Source: Paraliobacillus sp. PM-2 (GTDB lineage: Bacteria > Bacillota > Bacilli > Bacillales > Amphibacillaceae). From it: DNA of 64,000 bases. The DNA lies in contig NZ_CTEI01000001.1 in the NCBI RefSeq assembly GCF_001368815.1, forward strand, positions 496,001 through 560,000, given 5' to 3'. A model generated the notes under the pieces. The model was not told where the DNA came from and did not search any database. It was given only the letters and a program-made list of their open reading frames with translations. The translations under genes were made by a program, and so were the position numbers. Positions 10,027 to 19,738 of this stretch are shown one piece after another (positions within the stretch are counted from its first letter, which is position 1; each line of letters begins with the position of its first letter).

Positions 10027-10123
10027 GATTATAAATAATGATGTTAGTCTAAAAATTGGACACGGTAAATTGGGAGAATTTCAAGTATAATGAAATTAAC
10101 AATTTTACAGGAGTGTCCATAGA

Positions 10124-10397
10124 ATGAGAAAAACATATGATAAAGATTTTAAATTACAAGCAGTCCATATGGTGAAGGAGGACGGCAAGAGAATTGCGGA
10201 AGTGGCACGGGAATTAGATTTAGCTGAACAAACTCTTCATAATTGGGTGAAGAAACATAATCAAGGTAAGGATGATGCTTTCGTTGGTAGTGGCAATGTA
10301 CAACGTGAAAAAAGATGGAAAATGACCTACAAAAACGAATGCGTGATTTAGAAGAGGAAAATGCTATCTTAAAAAAGGCTATGGGCATCTTCGCAAA

Positions 10398-10410
<13 letters not shown>
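10124..10410 (+). pseudogene. IS3 orfA (helix-turn-helix subunit), frameshifted
   Basis: The first part reads MRKTYDKDFKLQAVHMVKED and a DNA-binding helix-turn-helix, as in IS3/IS150 OrfA. After about residue 62 the frame leaves the expected path. The leucine-zipper end (RDLEEENAILKKAMGIF) is in another frame, ending at TAA 10408-10410. One missing base near 10310 explains this. The A-AAA-G motif at 10395-10399 near the end is the expected -1 slippage site into orfB. Confidence 0.75.
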
Positions 10411-11284
<874 letters not shown>

Positions 11285-11294
11285 AAGATATTAT

Positions 11295-11340
11295 CCTCTC
11301 TGGTAGGAGAAGGGAAACATCCCTTCTCCTACCAGAGAGG
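11295..11340. repeat. Perfect 21-bp hairpin in the right end of the IS3 element
   Basis: Arms 11295-11315 and 11320-11340 are exact reverse complements around the loop AACA. It is much more GC-rich than the surroundings and lies just after the orfB stop. There is no T run, so it is more likely a structural or secondary mobile palindrome than a classical terminator. Confidence 0.75.
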
Positions 11341-11440
11341 CCAGCAAGCGAAGCGCGGTAGGGAAAAACAACTTTCTCCGTATTCGCTGCGCCCATTTTC
11401 TTGACATAATATCAATAAATAGGAAAAAGGTGGTGTAGAA

Positions 11441-12343
11441 ATGTCAAAATTAGTTTCAATAGCAATCCCCACATATAATAGACCCGATACTCTATTGTAT
11501 ATAATTAATTCATACCTAATACAAGATAGTATTGCTGAATTAATTATAATAAATGATGGTAGTACAAAAAATTATAATAATACAATTGATAAAATTTCAA
11601 CTATGTGTAGAAATAAAAATATAAATCTCAAATATTTTATAAATGATGAAAAAAAGGGGGCAGAATATTGTAGAAATAAATTAAAAGAAGAGGTTGAATT
11701 TGATTATATCTTGTGGGGAGAAGATGATGTTTTATTAGGGGATAATTATGTAAAAACGCTTATCGAAAAAAAGTTGAACAACCCAAATATTGGTGCCATA
11801 GCAGGGAGGATACTATATATAGATGGTAGTTACTATCAAGAATATTCTCCAACAATGCAAGAGCTGGAAGAAAAAAATAACAGTAAGACAAAAGTTTATG
11901 ATTTCAAACTATTAGAAGGATATTACAGGATAAAAACAGATAAGGATCATATTGTACCATTTGTTCATGCAGTCTGTTTAATGGATGCTAACTTTATAAA
12001 AAAGTATAACTATAAAGATATTTATAAAATCAATGGATACAGAGAAGAATCAGATTTTCAATTATACTATTTATTGGAAAATAAAAAAAATTACTATACC
12101 TCTGAATGTACATGTATCCACCTTAATCAGAGAACTGGTGGTCAAAGACAAAAGGGACGACTTAAGAATGAGTATTATATTATAAAAAATAATAACAAAT
12201 TTATTGATGAAAATTATGAGCTAATTACTAAAAAATTTTCAGTAAAACCTAAATTTTATATCAAGTTTTTATTCGTAACAAATAGAATATCTTTGATTAC
12301 TCAAAGTATTTTAAAAAAAATTTCACCAATAAATAGTAAATAG
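11441..12343 (+). CDS. Glycosyltransferase family 2
   Basis: The protein has 300 residues. LVSIAIPTYNRPDTLLYII opens a GT-A fold, IINDGSTKN follows, and WGEDDVLLG (about residues 97-105) carries the metal-binding acidic pair. YREESDFQLYYL near residue 205 matches the conserved ED region. GGTGGTGTAGAA precedes the ATG. The gene lies just beyond the IS3 element and its base composition is as AT-rich as the other glycosyltransferases, so it was part of the same cluster before the insertion. Donor sugar unknown. Confidence 0.85.
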   Translation: MSKLVSIAIPTYNRPDTLLYIINSYLIQDSIAELIIINDGSTKNYNNTIDKISTMCRNKNINLKYFINDEKKGAEYCRNKLKEEVEFDYILWGEDDVLLGDNYVKTLIEKKLNNPNIGAIAGRILYIDGSYYQEYSPTMQELEEKNNSKTKVYDFKLLEGYYRIKTDKDHIVPFVHAVCLMDANFIKKYNYKDIYKINGYREESDFQLYYLLENKKNYYTSECTCIHLNQRTGGQRQKGRLKNEYYIIKNNNKFIDENYELITKKFSVKPKFYIKFLFVTNRISLITQSILKKISPINSK

Positions 12344-12350
12344 GTAAGAG

Positions 12351-13562
12351 GTGTTTATTATTTTTAAACTTAATAAAAAGAAAAATAAAGAAAAAGATAA
12401 TCTCTCTGTTGTGATCATGGACTTATTGTGTATAACCCCGTATTATGATTACTACTTGATTAAGGAAATAATAAGTTTAAACTCTAAAACAAAATTTGCA
12501 TCTATTTCTTTTCATTTAGATACTTCATATTTTAAAAGTAATGGAATAAAAAATGATCCAGGACTGATTGACATAATTTCTAAGTTAGGTATTAAACAAA
12601 AAAAAATCAGACAAATTTTGAAGATTAGTGAATACCTAGTTAATCTAGTTGCATATACAATTAGACTTCTTATAAAGAAGCCTGATGTAATTCACATTCA
12701 GTGGCTAAACCTACTAACTATAACTAAATTGGAAATTCACCTATTAAAGTTATTGAAATTAAGAGGGATTAAAATAATATATACAGTTCATAACATTTTA
12801 CCACATGACACTAATGATAAATATAAAAAAGTTTATTCAAAAGTGTATAAGGAAGTAGCAGATAACCTTATTTGCCATACAGATCATGCTAAGAAAGAGC
12901 TAATCAATAATTTTAATATTGAAACTGAAAAAATTAAAGTTATCCCTCATGGGCCAATGTTTAATTTAGATATTGAATATGATAATGTTGAATGTAAAAA
13001 AATTATTGGGGCAAATAGTGATGAAGTTGTGGTTCTTTTCTTTGGCATAATAAGACCGTATAAAGGTATTGAATTTTTATTAGATACTTGGAGAGAAGTC
13101 ATTGATCAAAGAAAGAATGTTAAGCTTATAATTGCTGGGAACGGTGATGAAAAATATTTAAGTTCATTACAAAATATAATTTCCCAAGCAGGCTTAAACA
13201 ATATAAAAACAAACTTTGAATATATTCCAACAGAGATGTTACCAATATATCATAATGCTGCAGATATACTAGTATACCCTTATAAAAATATCACGCAATC
13301 TGGAGCTTTGTTGACTGGGATGTCATTTAATAAGCCAATAATTGCAACAGATATTGATGGTTTTAAGGATGTTTTAAGTGATCGATATAATGCTTTCACA
13401 GTAGAATATGGAGATATTGAGAATTTTAAAACTGCTCTTATAAATTTAATCGATAATCCTGAAACTAGAAAAAAAATTGCTGAAAATGCTTATAAAGATG
13501 TAAATACAAAATATTCATGGAAACAAATTGGAATGAAAACTCTAGATTGCTATAAGAGCTAG
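12351..13562 (+). CDS. Glycosyltransferase family 4
   Basis: The protein has up to 403 residues. The C-terminal GT-B domain begins at VVVLFFGIIRPYKGIEFLL and has TQSGALLTGMSFNKPIIATDI in the donor-binding position. The N-terminal half has IHIQWLNLLT and YTVHNILPHD, typical of GT4 mannosyl or glucosyl transferases. The start is uncertain. AAGAGGTG covers the GTG at 12351 itself, so translation may start at an in-frame ATT at 12357 or 12360 or at ATG 12418. It probably acts with the preceding GT2. Confidence 0.8.
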   Translation: MFIIFKLNKKKNKEKDNLSVVIMDLLCITPYYDYYLIKEIISLNSKTKFASISFHLDTSYFKSNGIKNDPGLIDIISKLGIKQKKIRQILKISEYLVNLVAYTIRLLIKKPDVIHIQWLNLLTITKLEIHLLKLLKLRGIKIIYTVHNILPHDTNDKYKKVYSKVYKEVADNLICHTDHAKKELINNFNIETEKIKVIPHGPMFNLDIEYDNVECKKIIGANSDEVVVLFFGIIRPYKGIEFLLDTWREVIDQRKNVKLIIAGNGDEKYLSSLQNIISQAGLNNIKTNFEYIPTEMLPIYHNAADILVYPYKNITQSGALLTGMSFNKPIIATDIDGFKDVLSDRYNAFTVEYGDIENFKTALINLIDNPETRKKIAENAYKDVNTKYSWKQIGMKTLDCYKS

Positions 13563-13684
13563 TATTAAAAAATGTTTATAGAATAATCTTCCGATTAAAA
13601 TATTTTAATATAAAAGTTTAAAATTACGAAAGAAATCAGAGTAAAAATTACACAATAATCATATAAAAAATTGGGGGCTATATA

Positions 13685-15055
13685 ATGGAAATGATTTTAT
13701 TGTCTGGTGGTTCCGGGAAACGTTTATGGCCACTATCTAATGATTCAAGGTCAAAGCAATTTTTAAAGGTTTTATATAATAATGGTAATATGGAATCTAT
13801 GGTTCAAAGAGTTTGGAATCAGTTAGAAATGTTGCAGTTAAATGATTCCACTGTAATTGCAACTAGTAAGAATCAGGTGGATATGATTCATAGTCAACTT
13901 GGTAATCATATTCCATTAATTATAGAACCAGAGCGTCGTGATACATTTCCTGCTATCGCTTTAGCTGCTACTTATCTTTATTCTGTAAAAAGAAGTAGTT
14001 TAAATGAAGTAATTGGAGTATTACCAGTTGACCCTTATGTAGATACTAGCTTTTTTGAAAGAATAAAGGACTTGGAGGCCGCATTGGGGAAATCTGAGGC
14101 TGATCTAGCGTTAATGGGAGTTAATCCAACATTTCCTTCACAAAAATATGGCTATATAGTTCCAGTAAAAAGTAATAACAATGATTATATTCAAGTAAGT
14201 CATTTTAAAGAAAAGCCAACAGAAACTGAAGCAAGAGATTTAATGAGTCAAAATGCTTTATGGAATTGTGGTGTATTTGCTTTTAAACTTGATTATATAA
14301 TCTCTTTGTTAAAGGCTAAAGGATTACCAATTCAATATGAAGAGTTGGTAAAGAAATACCATGATTTTGAAAAAATAAGTTTTGATTATGCTGTGGTAGA
14401 GAAGGCAAAAAAAATTGTTGCTCTTCCATATAGTGGAGACTGGAAAGACCTTGGAACATGGAATACATTAACCGATGAAATGGGTACAAATCAAATAGGG
14501 AAAGGTATTATCAGTAAGGATTCCACTAATACCCACTTAGTAAATGAGTTAGATATTCCTATTACAGTGTTAGGCATAAAAGATGCGGTTGTTGCTGCAA
14601 GCCCGGATGGAATATTAGTAACTGATAAGGTTGCAAGTCCGAGAATTAAAAATGTATTAAAAGGTTTTGAACAGCGTCCTATGTATGAAGAGAGGCGTTG
14701 GGGTTGGTATAAAGTTCTTGACCATACAAAATTCAAAGAAGGAAATGAAGTCCTTACAAAGAGAATCGGTGTTAAAGCTGGAAATAACTTAAGCTATCAG
14801 AAGCATTATGCTAGAAGCGAAGTTTGGACAATTATTAAGGGTGAAGGTGAATTTGCTTTAAATGATGAGATTCGCCAGGTAAAATCAGGTGATGTTTTAT
14901 TTATTCCAGTTGAAGCAAAGCATGGAATTAAAGCTATTACAGATTTGGAGTTTATCGAAGTACAAACTGGTACTCAACTTATTGAAGAAGATATTGTCCG
15001 TTTATACATGACGTGGCAAGAAGTAGAAGAACATTGTAGAACTTTAGTGAAATAA
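13685..15055 (+). CDS. manC: Mannose-1-phosphate guanylyltransferase with C-terminal cupin
   Basis: The protein has 456 residues, the usual length for the two-domain enzyme. The pyrophosphorylase signature LLSGGSGKRLWPLSND is at the N-terminus, and FKEKP and NCGVFAF follow in the catalytic domain (to about residue 270). The C-terminal cupin (about 350-450) has the QKHYARSEVW and GDVLFIPVEAKH motifs of type II mannose-6-phosphate isomerase. It makes GDP-mannose and may also interconvert mannose-6-phosphate. This predicts mannose, or a sugar derived from GDP-mannose, in the polymer. GGGGGC precedes the ATG. No phosphomannomutase gene is in the window. Confidence 0.92.
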   Translation: MEMILLSGGSGKRLWPLSNDSRSKQFLKVLYNNGNMESMVQRVWNQLEMLQLNDSTVIATSKNQVDMIHSQLGNHIPLIIEPERRDTFPAIALAATYLYSVKRSSLNEVIGVLPVDPYVDTSFFERIKDLEAALGKSEADLALMGVNPTFPSQKYGYIVPVKSNNNDYIQVSHFKEKPTETEARDLMSQNALWNCGVFAFKLDYIISLLKAKGLPIQYEELVKKYHDFEKISFDYAVVEKAKKIVALPYSGDWKDLGTWNTLTDEMGTNQIGKGIISKDSTNTHLVNELDIPITVLGIKDAVVAASPDGILVTDKVASPRIKNVLKGFEQRPMYEERRWGWYKVLDHTKFKEGNEVLTKRIGVKAGNNLSYQKHYARSEVWTIIKGEGEFALNDEIRQVKSGDVLFIPVEAKHGIKAITDLEFIEVQTGTQLIEEDIVRLYMTWQEVEEHCRTLVK

Positions 15056-15192
15056 TGGATTAATGAAAGATAGAAGATGAATAAGTTGATAAATTATATT
15101 ATAAATTATTTAACTAATATTTAGTTGTCAAGATACAGAACTAAGTGGATTTAAAGTTTTTAATGTTATAGATTAAGAGAGGGAATATTTAG

Positions 15193-16359
15193 ATGAAAAT
15201 CACAATTGCTGGAACAGGCTATGTAGGCTTATCAAACGCAGTGTTATTAGCTCAGCACAACGAAGTTATAGCACTGGATATTTTACAAGAAAAAGTAGAT
15301 ATGATTAATAACAAAAGGTCTCCAATAATAGACCATGAAATTGAAGAATTCTTGGCAACAAAAGAATTGAACCTTACCGCAACGACGGATAATTATGAAG
15401 CATTTAATGATGCAGAATTTGTAATTATATCTACTCCTACCGATTATGATCCTGAAAAAAATTACTTTAACACTCGAACTGTCGAGGATGTTATTGCTAA
15501 CGTTTTATCTATTAACCCAGAAGCAGTAATGGTTATCAAATCAACTGTTCCAGTTGGTTATACAGAAGCAGTACGAGAAAAATTTGATACAAAAAATATT
15601 ATCTTTTCACCAGAGTTTTTAAGAGAAGGTAAAGCCTTATATGATAACTTATATCCTACAAGAATTGTCGTAGGCGAACAGTCAGAAAGAGCTAAAGTTT
15701 TTGCTGATTTATTAGTAGAAGGTGCAGTTAAAGAAGATATTGACGTCCTATTTACCAATTCAACAGAAGCAGAAGCTATTAAACTATTTGCAAATACTTA
15801 TCTAGCAATGAGAGTTGCTTTCTTTAATGAACTAGATTCTTATGCGGAAATTAGAGGCTTAAATGCAAAACAAATTATTGATGGTGTAGGTCTCGATCCA
15901 CGTATAGGTAATCACTATAATAATCCCTCTTTTGGTTACGGAGGGTACTGCTTGCCTAAAGATACTAAACAATTATTGGCTAACTATGAGGATGTACCGA
16001 ATAATATCATGGCAGCTATTGTAGATGCAAATAGAACAAGAAAAGACCATGTTGCTGAGATGATCATAAATAGAAAACCTAAGATAGTAGGTATTCATAG
16101 ATTGACAATGAAAACAGACTCAGATAATTTTAGGCAATCAGCTATTCAAGGAGTAATGAAACGTGTGAAAGCTAAGGGAATTGAAGTCGTTGTGTATGAA
16201 CCAGCTCTTAGTGAAGATACTTTCTATAACTCAAAGGTAATTAATGATTTTGAGGAATTTAAGAAAGTTTCAGATATAATTGTAGCTAATCGCTTATCTG
16301 ATGATTTACGTGATGTAGAAGACAAGGTTTATACAAGAGACTTATTTAGTAGAGACTAA
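15193..16359 (+). CDS. ugd: UDP-glucose 6-dehydrogenase
   Basis: The protein has 388 residues, matching the short E. coli-type Ugd. [15 protein letters not shown] at the N-terminus is the NAD-binding Rossmann motif. The catalytic cysteine is C253 in [22 protein letters not shown] and [15 protein letters not shown] are further family motifs. It oxidises UDP-glucose to UDP-glucuronate with two NAD, feeding an acidic polysaccharide. GAGAGGGAA lies before the ATG. It is the last gene of the cluster, and repeat copy 1 with its terminator starts 80 bases downstream. Confidence 0.92.
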   Translation: MKITIAGTGYVGLSNAVLLAQHNEVIALDILQEKVDMINNKRSPIIDHEIEEFLATKELNLTATTDNYEAFNDAEFVIISTPTDYDPEKNYFNTRTVEDVIANVLSINPEAVMVIKSTVPVGYTEAVREKFDTKNIIFSPEFLREGKALYDNLYPTRIVVGEQSERAKVFADLLVEGAVKEDIDVLFTNSTEAEAIKLFANTYLAMRVAFFNELDSYAEIRGLNAKQIIDGVGLDPRIGNHYNNPSFGYGGYCLPKDTKQLLANYEDVPNNIMAAIVDANRTRKDHVAEMIINRKPKIVGIHRLTMKTDSDNFRQSAIQGVMKRVKAKGIEVVVYEPALSEDTFYNSKVINDFEEFKKVSDIIVANRLSDDLRDVEDKVYTRDLFSRD

Positions 16360-16438
16360 TATCACTCGAGGCACATTTACATGTATATCAAAGAAATGTC
16401 AAAGTTTAAACAAGTTTACGTGAACCAGATTTTTAACC

Positions 16439-16662
16439 AGATATCGGAAAGACAGGGTCAGGCCCTGTCGGGAGACAGGTTGGTGAATTTGTCCATGAAG
16501 AGAGGGCGAAGATGTTGTTTGTTAGATAAGGGGTTAGCAAATGAAGAAGTCTTATATATGCAATCACGTTCCAAAGTAATGAAGTTGCTTTGGAACGTGA
16601 TTATTTTATTTTGTAATTTTTTTGTGATCAATGAAGGAATTTAGCATAGTAATGGGGAATAT
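16439..16662 (+). repeat. About 200-bp structured repeat, copy 1 (REP-like head, terminator tail)
   Basis: The copy starts at AGATATCGG, contains GGGTCAGGCCC and a CCTGTC...GACAGG stem, and ends in a terminator. The terminator arms 16564-16576 and 16588-16600 form a perfect 13-bp stem followed by TTATTTTATTTT. The sequence matches copies 2 (17140-17333) and 3 (19738-19756 plus 21418-21625) along nearly the whole length. A short open frame crosses it, but no ribosome site is visible, so I treat it as non-coding. It lies downstream of ugd in the same orientation and could terminate the polysaccharide transcript. Confidence 0.8.
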
Positions 16663-16730
16663 TGTGACTGCTAAACTAAATGAGACAGCACACGCTTGAT
16701 AATATGAAACACTTATTGCCTTAGAGTGAC

Positions 16731-16766
16731 TTTCCAGTGGGAAGCCCATGGGAACCCCACTGGAAA
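16731..16766. repeat. Inverted repeat upstream of the IS21-like fragment
   Basis: TTTCCAGTGGG at 16731-16741 and CCCACTGGAAA at 16756-16766 are perfect reverse complements. It is about 75 bases before the IstA fragment and could belong to the left end of the old element. Confidence 0.5.
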
Positions 16767-16840
16767 AAATATCTTATTAAATCTAAAGCTTTCTCACTAT
16801 ATGATAGATTAGTAAATCTATAGTGATGGAGGTTTGAAAG

Positions 16841-17146
16841 GTGGATAAGTGGCAAGTGTATATGGAAATAGAACAACTATTAAGACAAGGATTTAGTAAA
16901 ACAAAAGTAGCTGAGAAGCTTGGGGTTTCAAGATCTACAATATATCGATATTTAGAAAGAAGTCCTCAAGAAATGGCGGAGTGGATGGTTATTATTCAAA
17001 CTAGGGGCAAGAAGCTTGATCCTCATAAGGAACTGATTCTTTCTTGGTTAAGAAAACATCCTGATATGACAGCAGCTCAAGTGTATGACTGGTTAGAAGA
17101 AAAATATCATTTGATTGATGTTGGGGAAAGTACCGTTAGAGATATC
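16841..17146 (+). pseudogene. IS21-family IstA transposase, N-terminal fragment
   Basis: About 100 residues remain. EIEQLLRQGFSKTKVAEKLGVSRSTIYRYL is the IstA helix-turn-helix, and PHKELILSWLRKHPDMTAAQ and GESTVRD follow as in intact IS21 transposases. The integrase domain and istB are missing. The match stops where repeat copy 2 begins at about 17140, so the repeat marks the break point. GGAGG at 16827-16831 precedes the GTG start. It is a dead remnant. Confidence 0.75.
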
Positions 17147-17333
17147 GGGGTCAGGCCCTGTCGAAAGACAGATTGGTGAATTTGTCCATGAAGAGAGGAC
17201 GAAGATTTTGTTTGTTAGATAAGGGGTTAGCAAATGAAGAAGTCTTATATATGCAATCACGTTCCAAAGTAATGAAGCTGCTTTGGAACGTGTTTATTTT
17301 ATTTGTAATTTTTTTGCGATCAATGAAGGAATT
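17140..17333 (+). repeat. About 200-bp structured repeat, copy 2
   Basis: It begins with AGATATCGGGGTCAGGCCC inside the IstA fragment and follows copies 1 and 3 closely. The terminator arms are 17257-17269 and 17281-17292, followed by a T-rich tract. It diverges from copies 1 and 3 after ATGAAGGAATT, so it lacks their last roughly 30 bases. Confidence 0.8.
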
Positions 17334-17346
17334 GTAAGCGTCAAAT

Positions 17347-17375
17347 AGCCCACACCTATCATTCAGGTCTGGGCT
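17347..17375. terminator. Hairpin after the IS66 fragment
   Basis: The arms 17347-17357 and 17365-17375 pair with one mismatch around a 7-base loop. It lies 15 bases beyond the stop of the - strand IS66 fragment. The tail on that strand is only moderately T-rich. Confidence 0.45.
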
Positions 17376-17390
17376 CATGCTATGATTGGG

Positions 17391-17715
17391 TTACTTCTTA
17401 CTTGGTACGCGGCAAGCTTCTGGTAATTCGCCTGACCAAGGTAGATACTTTTGGATTTCATTAGGATCTGTCAGATCTACATTAGGAAGTTCTTCAAATA
17501 AATATTTTAAATAGGCATAGGGATTAAGATTGTTTTCTTTCGATGTTTCAACGACACTATAAATAAGAGCACTACTTTTTGCACCCTTAGCTGTGTTGCT
17601 AAACAGCCAATTTTTTCTCCCTAAAACAAAGGGCTTAATTGCTCTCTCCGCACGATTATTATCCAACTCTAATCGTCCATCCAAAAGAAAGGCTTCCAGT
17701 TTAGGCCACTGCGAC
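17391..17715 (-). pseudogene. IS66-family transposase TnpC, C-terminal fragment
   Basis: The frame reads SQWPKLEAFLLDGRLELDNN, then RAERAIKPFVLGRKNWLF, NTAKGAKSSALIYSVVETSK and a C-terminal WSGELPEACR. This is the conserved end of IS66 TnpC, including the last catalytic acidic region near ELDNNRAERA. The frame upstream of about 17715 is lost and a REP-like sequence begins near 17733. Only about 105 of the usual roughly 500 residues remain, and the element has no visible tnpA or tnpB. Confidence 0.8.
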
Positions 17716-17732
17716 TTACAATATTAAGGTAT

Positions 17733-17764
17733 GGTCACAGTGACACCCCGGAATTTGTCGAAAA
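17733..17764 (+). repeat. REP-like GTCACAGTGACACCCC sequence
   Basis: GGTCACAGTGACACCCCGG followed by AATTTGTCG matches a sequence at 28971-28990 and resembles the other CTGTCACCACCCGA-type copies in the window. GTCACAGTGAC is a perfect palindrome around one base. Confidence 0.6.
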
Positions 17765-18085
17765 TGGATAGAGGAGAAGTGGGGCAGCAATTGGATTTGT
17801 TGTGTTTCTTTCTTTTTCTTTTGGCAGGAATTTTGATTATTTTGTAGAATATTGGTATTGTGCATTGTATTTTTCTATCTGTTAGTTGTTTGTATTACAA
17901 AAGACTTACTTCTATTTTGACCTCGATGACACATCGAATTTCTTCGTTGGCTTGCTTTTCTGTTGCTCATGTATTAGATTGCATACATTCCTACTCAAAG
18001 TTACGCCTCCTTTTTGAAGACACACTTGTAAGGCTTTCTGTATTTAATTGTAAAATTTCTAATTTTACTTAATTTCATAAAATAC
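17765..18085. other. Gene-free stretch
   Basis: I see no convincing gene. A 70-codon open frame here has no ribosome site and a composition unlike its neighbours. The stretch is T-rich and is probably remnant DNA between the IS66 fragment and the HipA-like operon promoter. Confidence 0.5.
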
Positions 18086-18114
18086 ATGACAGTTAGGGGA
18101 AATCTCTTTATAAT
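18086..18114 (+). promoter_or_regulatory. Sigma-A-type promoter of the HipA-like operon
   Basis: ATGACA at 18086-18091 and TATAAT at 18109-18114 are separated by 17 bases. The HipA-like gene starts 29 bases downstream. Confidence 0.7.
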
Positions 18115-18143
18115 AGTAGTAAGTGAATAAAAAGGACGATCAT

Positions 18144-18983
18144 ATGATAAAAAATGTATCCAACTGGAAAAAGGACATGAAAAGTCAGGCGTCTGGAACT
18201 AGGGCGAAGTTTTGGCTTGAAAATCCAACTGACGAAATAAAGTACTTATTCAAAATTCCTACTGAAAATACTGGAGAGTATTGGGCTGAATATATATCGA
18301 GTCAAATCGGTCAGTTGATCGGGATTGATGTTATGCACGTGGAATTAGCATCATACAATGGTATTATTGGAACAATTGCCAAAAATTTTGTTGAAAAGAA
18401 TGAGGAATTTTATGAAGGTGGAGACTTGTTTTTTAATTATTTTCCAGACTTCGATCGGTATCAATTGAAACATTACGAACTTCCAAATATCTTAACAGTA
18501 TTATCTGAATACAGTGTAGAAAGGGATTTCATTATTATACCTGTATTTGATACTTTTATCGGAAATCAGGATAGACATTGTGATAATTGGGGCATAATTA
18601 ATAGTGAAAATGGATTTCATCTTTCTCCTATCTATGACAATGGCTCATCTATGGGGTTCAATTTATCGGAAGAGCGTATTCATAAGATGTTAAGAGACAA
18701 ACGAATGTTTAAAGGGTTTTGTAACAGAGGTAAAGCAATAATAGGATTACCGGGGAGCAAGAAAACAAAATTCTTGGATCTACTCACATATATAAACAAT
18801 TGTTTTCCTTTAGAATTCAAACAATCACTAGAGAAAATAAATAGAGTTAATGATACCATGATTTGTAATGTTTTGAGTGAAATTCCTGATTCAATTATGA
18901 GTGAAGTATATAAAGAATGGGTACGCGCCATTCTCTTATATCGAAAAAAATGGATTGTTGCTTGGTACGAAAGGAGGTTGTGA
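18144..18983 (+). CDS. HipA-like kinase without N-subdomain 1
   Basis: The protein has 279 residues and keeps only the kinase part of HipA. Visible motifs are a glycine-rich loop (QASGTRAKFW, about 15-24), Lys37 in YLFKIP, Glu49, a catalytic loop GNQDRHCDNW with Asp143 and Asn148, and the metal-binding Asp165 in PIYDNG. These match HipA-type Ser/Thr kinases, which in E. coli phosphorylate glutamyl-tRNA synthetase. All catalytic residues appear present. The HipA N-terminal subdomain is missing here but looks to be encoded by the next gene. I chose ATG 18144 because AAGGA at 18132-18136 is correctly spaced. No HipB-like gene precedes it. Its target is unknown. Confidence 0.8.
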   Translation: MIKNVSNWKKDMKSQASGTRAKFWLENPTDEIKYLFKIPTENTGEYWAEYISSQIGQLIGIDVMHVELASYNGIIGTIAKNFVEKNEEFYEGGDLFFNYFPDFDRYQLKHYELPNILTVLSEYSVERDFIIIPVFDTFIGNQDRHCDNWGIINSENGFHLSPIYDNGSSMGFNLSEERIHKMLRDKRMFKGFCNRGKAIIGLPGSKKTKFLDLLTYINNCFPLEFKQSLEKINRVNDTMICNVLSEIPDSIMSEVYKEWVRAILLYRKKWIVAWYERRL

Positions 18984-18985
18984 TA

Positions 18986-19738
18986 ATGAATAGACCGTTT
19001 GAGTTGTGGTTAATCTGGCAGAATGTCGAAACTCGTCAAAGATACCACATTGGTAACCTTGTACATGAAGAAGGTAATTTTAAATTTTATTATGAACATG
19101 GCAAAAGAAGGAAATTAGATGAGGCTATGGAAAATGGTTATAGACCGCATTTGGCTTTTCCTAATGTCACAAAGATCTATACCTCTGATAGACTTTTTGG
19201 CCCTTTTGCACGTAGATTACCTGACAAGAGAAGACCGGATTTTTCTAAATTAGTAAAGGAACTAGGTTTACCTAATGACTATTCAGAAATGGATTTACTA
19301 CGCGCAACTGGTGGACGTTTAGCTACAGACTCCTATGAATTTGTTCATCCACTTTACGTGGAACATAACCACTTTGATTTTGATTTCTATATCGCTGGAT
19401 GGCGCTATTATGAAGGGGATCAAATTATTAATCAGTTAAAAGCTGGTGATGATGTACAGTTTAACTTACACCGTGATAACCCTGAAGATGATAAAGCTGT
19501 TATCGTTTTATCAGGTCTGAACGGACTACAGTTAGGATATATCCCAGCATATTATAGTGGTTTCATGTTTGAAGCAATCAGAAATCGATGTACCTACACC
19601 GCTAAGATTGAACGAATTAATCCAGCTGCTGTTCCACAAAGAAAAGTTAATATTTCTGTTGTCGGTGATTTGAGTAATAATTTTAGTATGAACAATATTG
19701 ATTTTAACTCTAAGGACTTACAATTAATTAAACAATAA
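18986..19738 (+). CDS. HipA-N-like plus HIRAN domain protein
   Basis: The protein has 250 residues. Residues about 3-120 resemble HipA N-subdomain 1: IGNLVHEEGNFKFYYE, the FARRLPDKRRPDF segment and LLRATGGRLATDSYEF near 103-118. Residues about 136-215 look like a HIRAN domain: YIAGWRYYEGD, HRDNPEDDKAVIV and LGYIPAYYSG. HIRAN domains are known to bind DNA ends in other proteins. AAGGAGG at 18971-18977 gives a perfect ribosome site for ATG 18986, two bases after the kinase stop, so the two genes are coupled. It probably supplies the missing half of the kinase in trans, as HipS does for HipT. Domain limits are by eye. Confidence 0.7.
   Translation: MNRPFELWLIWQNVETRQRYHIGNLVHEEGNFKFYYEHGKRRKLDEAMENGYRPHLAFPNVTKIYTSDRLFGPFARRLPDKRRPDFSKLVKELGLPNDYSEMDLLRATGGRLATDSYEFVHPLYVEHNHFDFDFYIAGWRYYEGDQIINQLKAGDDVQFNLHRDNPEDDKAVIVLSGLNGLQLGYIPAYYSGFMFEAIRNRCTYTAKIERINPAAVPQRKVNISVVGDLSNNFSMNNIDFNSKDLQLIKQ

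Noticed and set aside
16381-16644. An 87-codon open frame through repeat copy 1, with a similar 73-codon frame in copy 3 (21386-21607)
   Set aside because: Both run through the REP palindrome and terminator hairpin, have no ribosome site and are explained by shared repeat DNA. I treat the repeat as non-coding.
17860-18072. A 70-codon Cys/Ser-rich open frame
   Set aside because: It has no ribosome site, no recognisable family and lies in remnant DNA between IS fragments.
18144-18983. The HipA-like kinase as a complete classical HipBA toxin
   Set aside because: It is about 160 residues shorter than HipA, lacks N-subdomain 1, and no HipB-like gene lies upstream.
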